The translations under genes were made by a program, and so were the position numbers. Below the pieces are notes generated by a model that worked only from the letters and a program-made list of their open reading frames with translations, was not told the DNA's origin and made no database searches. From Ligilactobacillus sp900765635 (lineage in GTDB: Bacteria > Bacillota > Bacilli > Lactobacillales > Lactobacillaceae), in NCBI RefSeq assembly GCF_949152225.1, contig NZ_CASCJC010000001.1:310001-374000 (forward strand): DNA of 64,000 bases, written 5' to 3'. This document shows, piece after piece, positions 63,215 through 64,000 of this stretch. How positions within the stretch are numbered: position 1 is the first letter of the stretch; each line of letters starts with the position of its first letter.

Positions 63215-64000
63215 ATGACAATTGAAAAAAAGTTGATGCAAGGGTTTAAAAATTCACAAATTGATAGAAGTCAGTATCAAGGTAATTTAGCTTACGAATC
63301 TCAATTTATCTCAAACGATCCCACAAAGGGGACAAAGGTATTAAGTGTAATTGAAAGTGGTTTAAAGAATTGTAAAGAATTTTATATAAGTGTAGCATTC
63401 ATAACAATGAGCGGGTTAGCTCCGTTACTTCAGGTTTTAAAGGAGCTAGAAAGAAGAGAAATACCCGGTAAAATTTTAACGACTGATTATTTAAATTTTA
63501 GTGAACCACGAGCATTAAAAAAACTTAGTGAATTAAAAAATCTTGAAGTTCGTCTGTATGAAACGAGTGGACAAAAAGAAGGTTTCCATACTAAAGGATA
63601 TATTTTTAAAAAAGAAGAATTGTATCAAATTATTATTGGCAGTTCAAATATGACACAACAGGCCTTAACCATTAATAAAGAATGGAATACTAAGATTGTT
63701 TCTTTAAAACAAGGTGGTATTGCTCAAGATGTATTAGGCGAATTTAATGATTTATGGAATTCTTCAAAAACAAAGTACTTAACTCAAGAGGTTCTGGAAC
63801 AATACAAATTACGTTATCAAGTTATTCAAGAACAAAAGAAAAGCATTGCTAGTTCGAGAATTCCTGATCTAATGGCTTATCGCTTAGAACCAAATTCGAT
63901 GCAGATTCATTTTATCAAAAATTTAGAGCAACTAATAATGAATGCTCAAGATAAAGCATTGTTAATTTCGGCAACAGGAACTGGGAAAACATATGCATCG
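63215..64000 (+). CDS. PLD-nuclease/helicase fusion protein (cut by the window end)
   Basis: The frame is open from ATG 63215 (RBS AGAGG) to the window end, 262 codons, no stop. The N-terminal part is a phospholipase D-like domain: the HxK motif is in EGFHTKGYIF (about residue 124), followed by IIIGSSNMTQQAL (about 145-157). Near the edge, LISATGTGKTYAS is a Walker A of a DEAD/DEAH or ResIII-type helicase. Proteins of this design often continue with helicase C and DUF3427 domains and occur in restriction- or defence-like loci. The full length and the partners are outside the window. Confidence 0.8.
   Translation, partial: MTIEKKLMQGFKNSQIDRSQYQGNLAYESQFISNDPTKGTKVLSVIESGLKNCKEFYISVAFITMSGLAPLLQVLKELERREIPGKILTTDYLNFSEPRALKKLSELKNLEVRLYETSGQKEGFHTKGYIFKKEELYQIIIGSSNMTQQALTINKEWNTKIVSLKQGGIAQDVLGEFNDLWNSSKTKYLTQEVLEQYKLRYQVIQEQKKSIASSRIPDLMAYRLEPNSMQIHFIKNLEQLIMNAQDKALLISATGTGKTYAS

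Overview
The window is chromosomal DNA of a low-GC Gram-positive bacterium, most likely a member of the Lactobacillaceae. The evidence is the 16S/23S rRNA, the order ctsR-clpC-rpoB-rpoC-rpsL-rpsG-fusA followed by the S10-spc-alpha ribosomal cluster, the heterodimeric beta-galactosidase LacL/LacM, strong AGGAGG ribosome binding sites, frequent TTG/GTG starts and a DUF4822 secreted protein. I cannot assign the genus from the sequence alone.

Layout. 1-2.9 kb: a DUF2238-type membrane protein, a T-box leader controlling serS, and a histidine-phosphatase gene. 2.9-9.3 kb: a complete rRNA operon (16S, tRNA-Ile, tRNA-Ala, 23S, 5S) with three tandem promoters, then nine more tRNAs. 9.3-24.2 kb: ctsR-clpC behind a CtsR operator, rpoB-rpoC, a reverse-strand prepilin peptidase, then rpsL-rpsG-fusA. 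24.2-26.7 kb: a reverse-strand island with pepF and a nicotinamidase gene. 26.8-41.3 kb: the S10/spc/alpha cluster from rpsJ to rplQ with secY, adk, infA, rpmJ and rpoA, closed by a structured 3' element. 41.4-45.7 kb: the ECF transporter module ecfA1-ecfA2-ecfT, truA, then rplM-rpsI.

45.6-52.1 kb is an integrated mobile element of about 6.4 kb. It is bounded by a 39-bp perfect direct repeat of the rpsI 3' end. It carries a tyrosine integrase, an excisionase-like protein, a Rep_trans/MobT-type initiator-relaxase, an upstream accessory protein, an origin-of-transfer-like sequence resembling my recollection of those of Tn916/ICEBs1, two small cargo genes, a complete IS30-family insertion sequence and an orphan VbhA-like antitoxin. 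It lacks conjugation genes, so it looks like an integrative mobilizable element that would need a helper ICE.

52.1-64 kb is accessory chromosome: a RelB/DinJ-type antitoxin with an unrecognised partner, a decayed bacteriocin immunity gene, a small membrane-protein ORF without a standard start codon, lacL-lacM, a DUF4822 exported protein divergent from a two-component system whose kinase is interrupted by one in-frame TGA, a methyltransferase, a LysR regulator, an NAD(P)-binding oxidoreductase, and the start of a phospholipase-D/helicase fusion gene cut by the window end.

The first 45 kb is mostly translation and transcription machinery, with many genes sharing long leaders that probably carry autoregulation. 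The last 19 kb holds mobile, toxin-antitoxin, defence-like and decaying genes. No CRISPR array was seen. Functional names rest on remembered family motifs; no database search was run.
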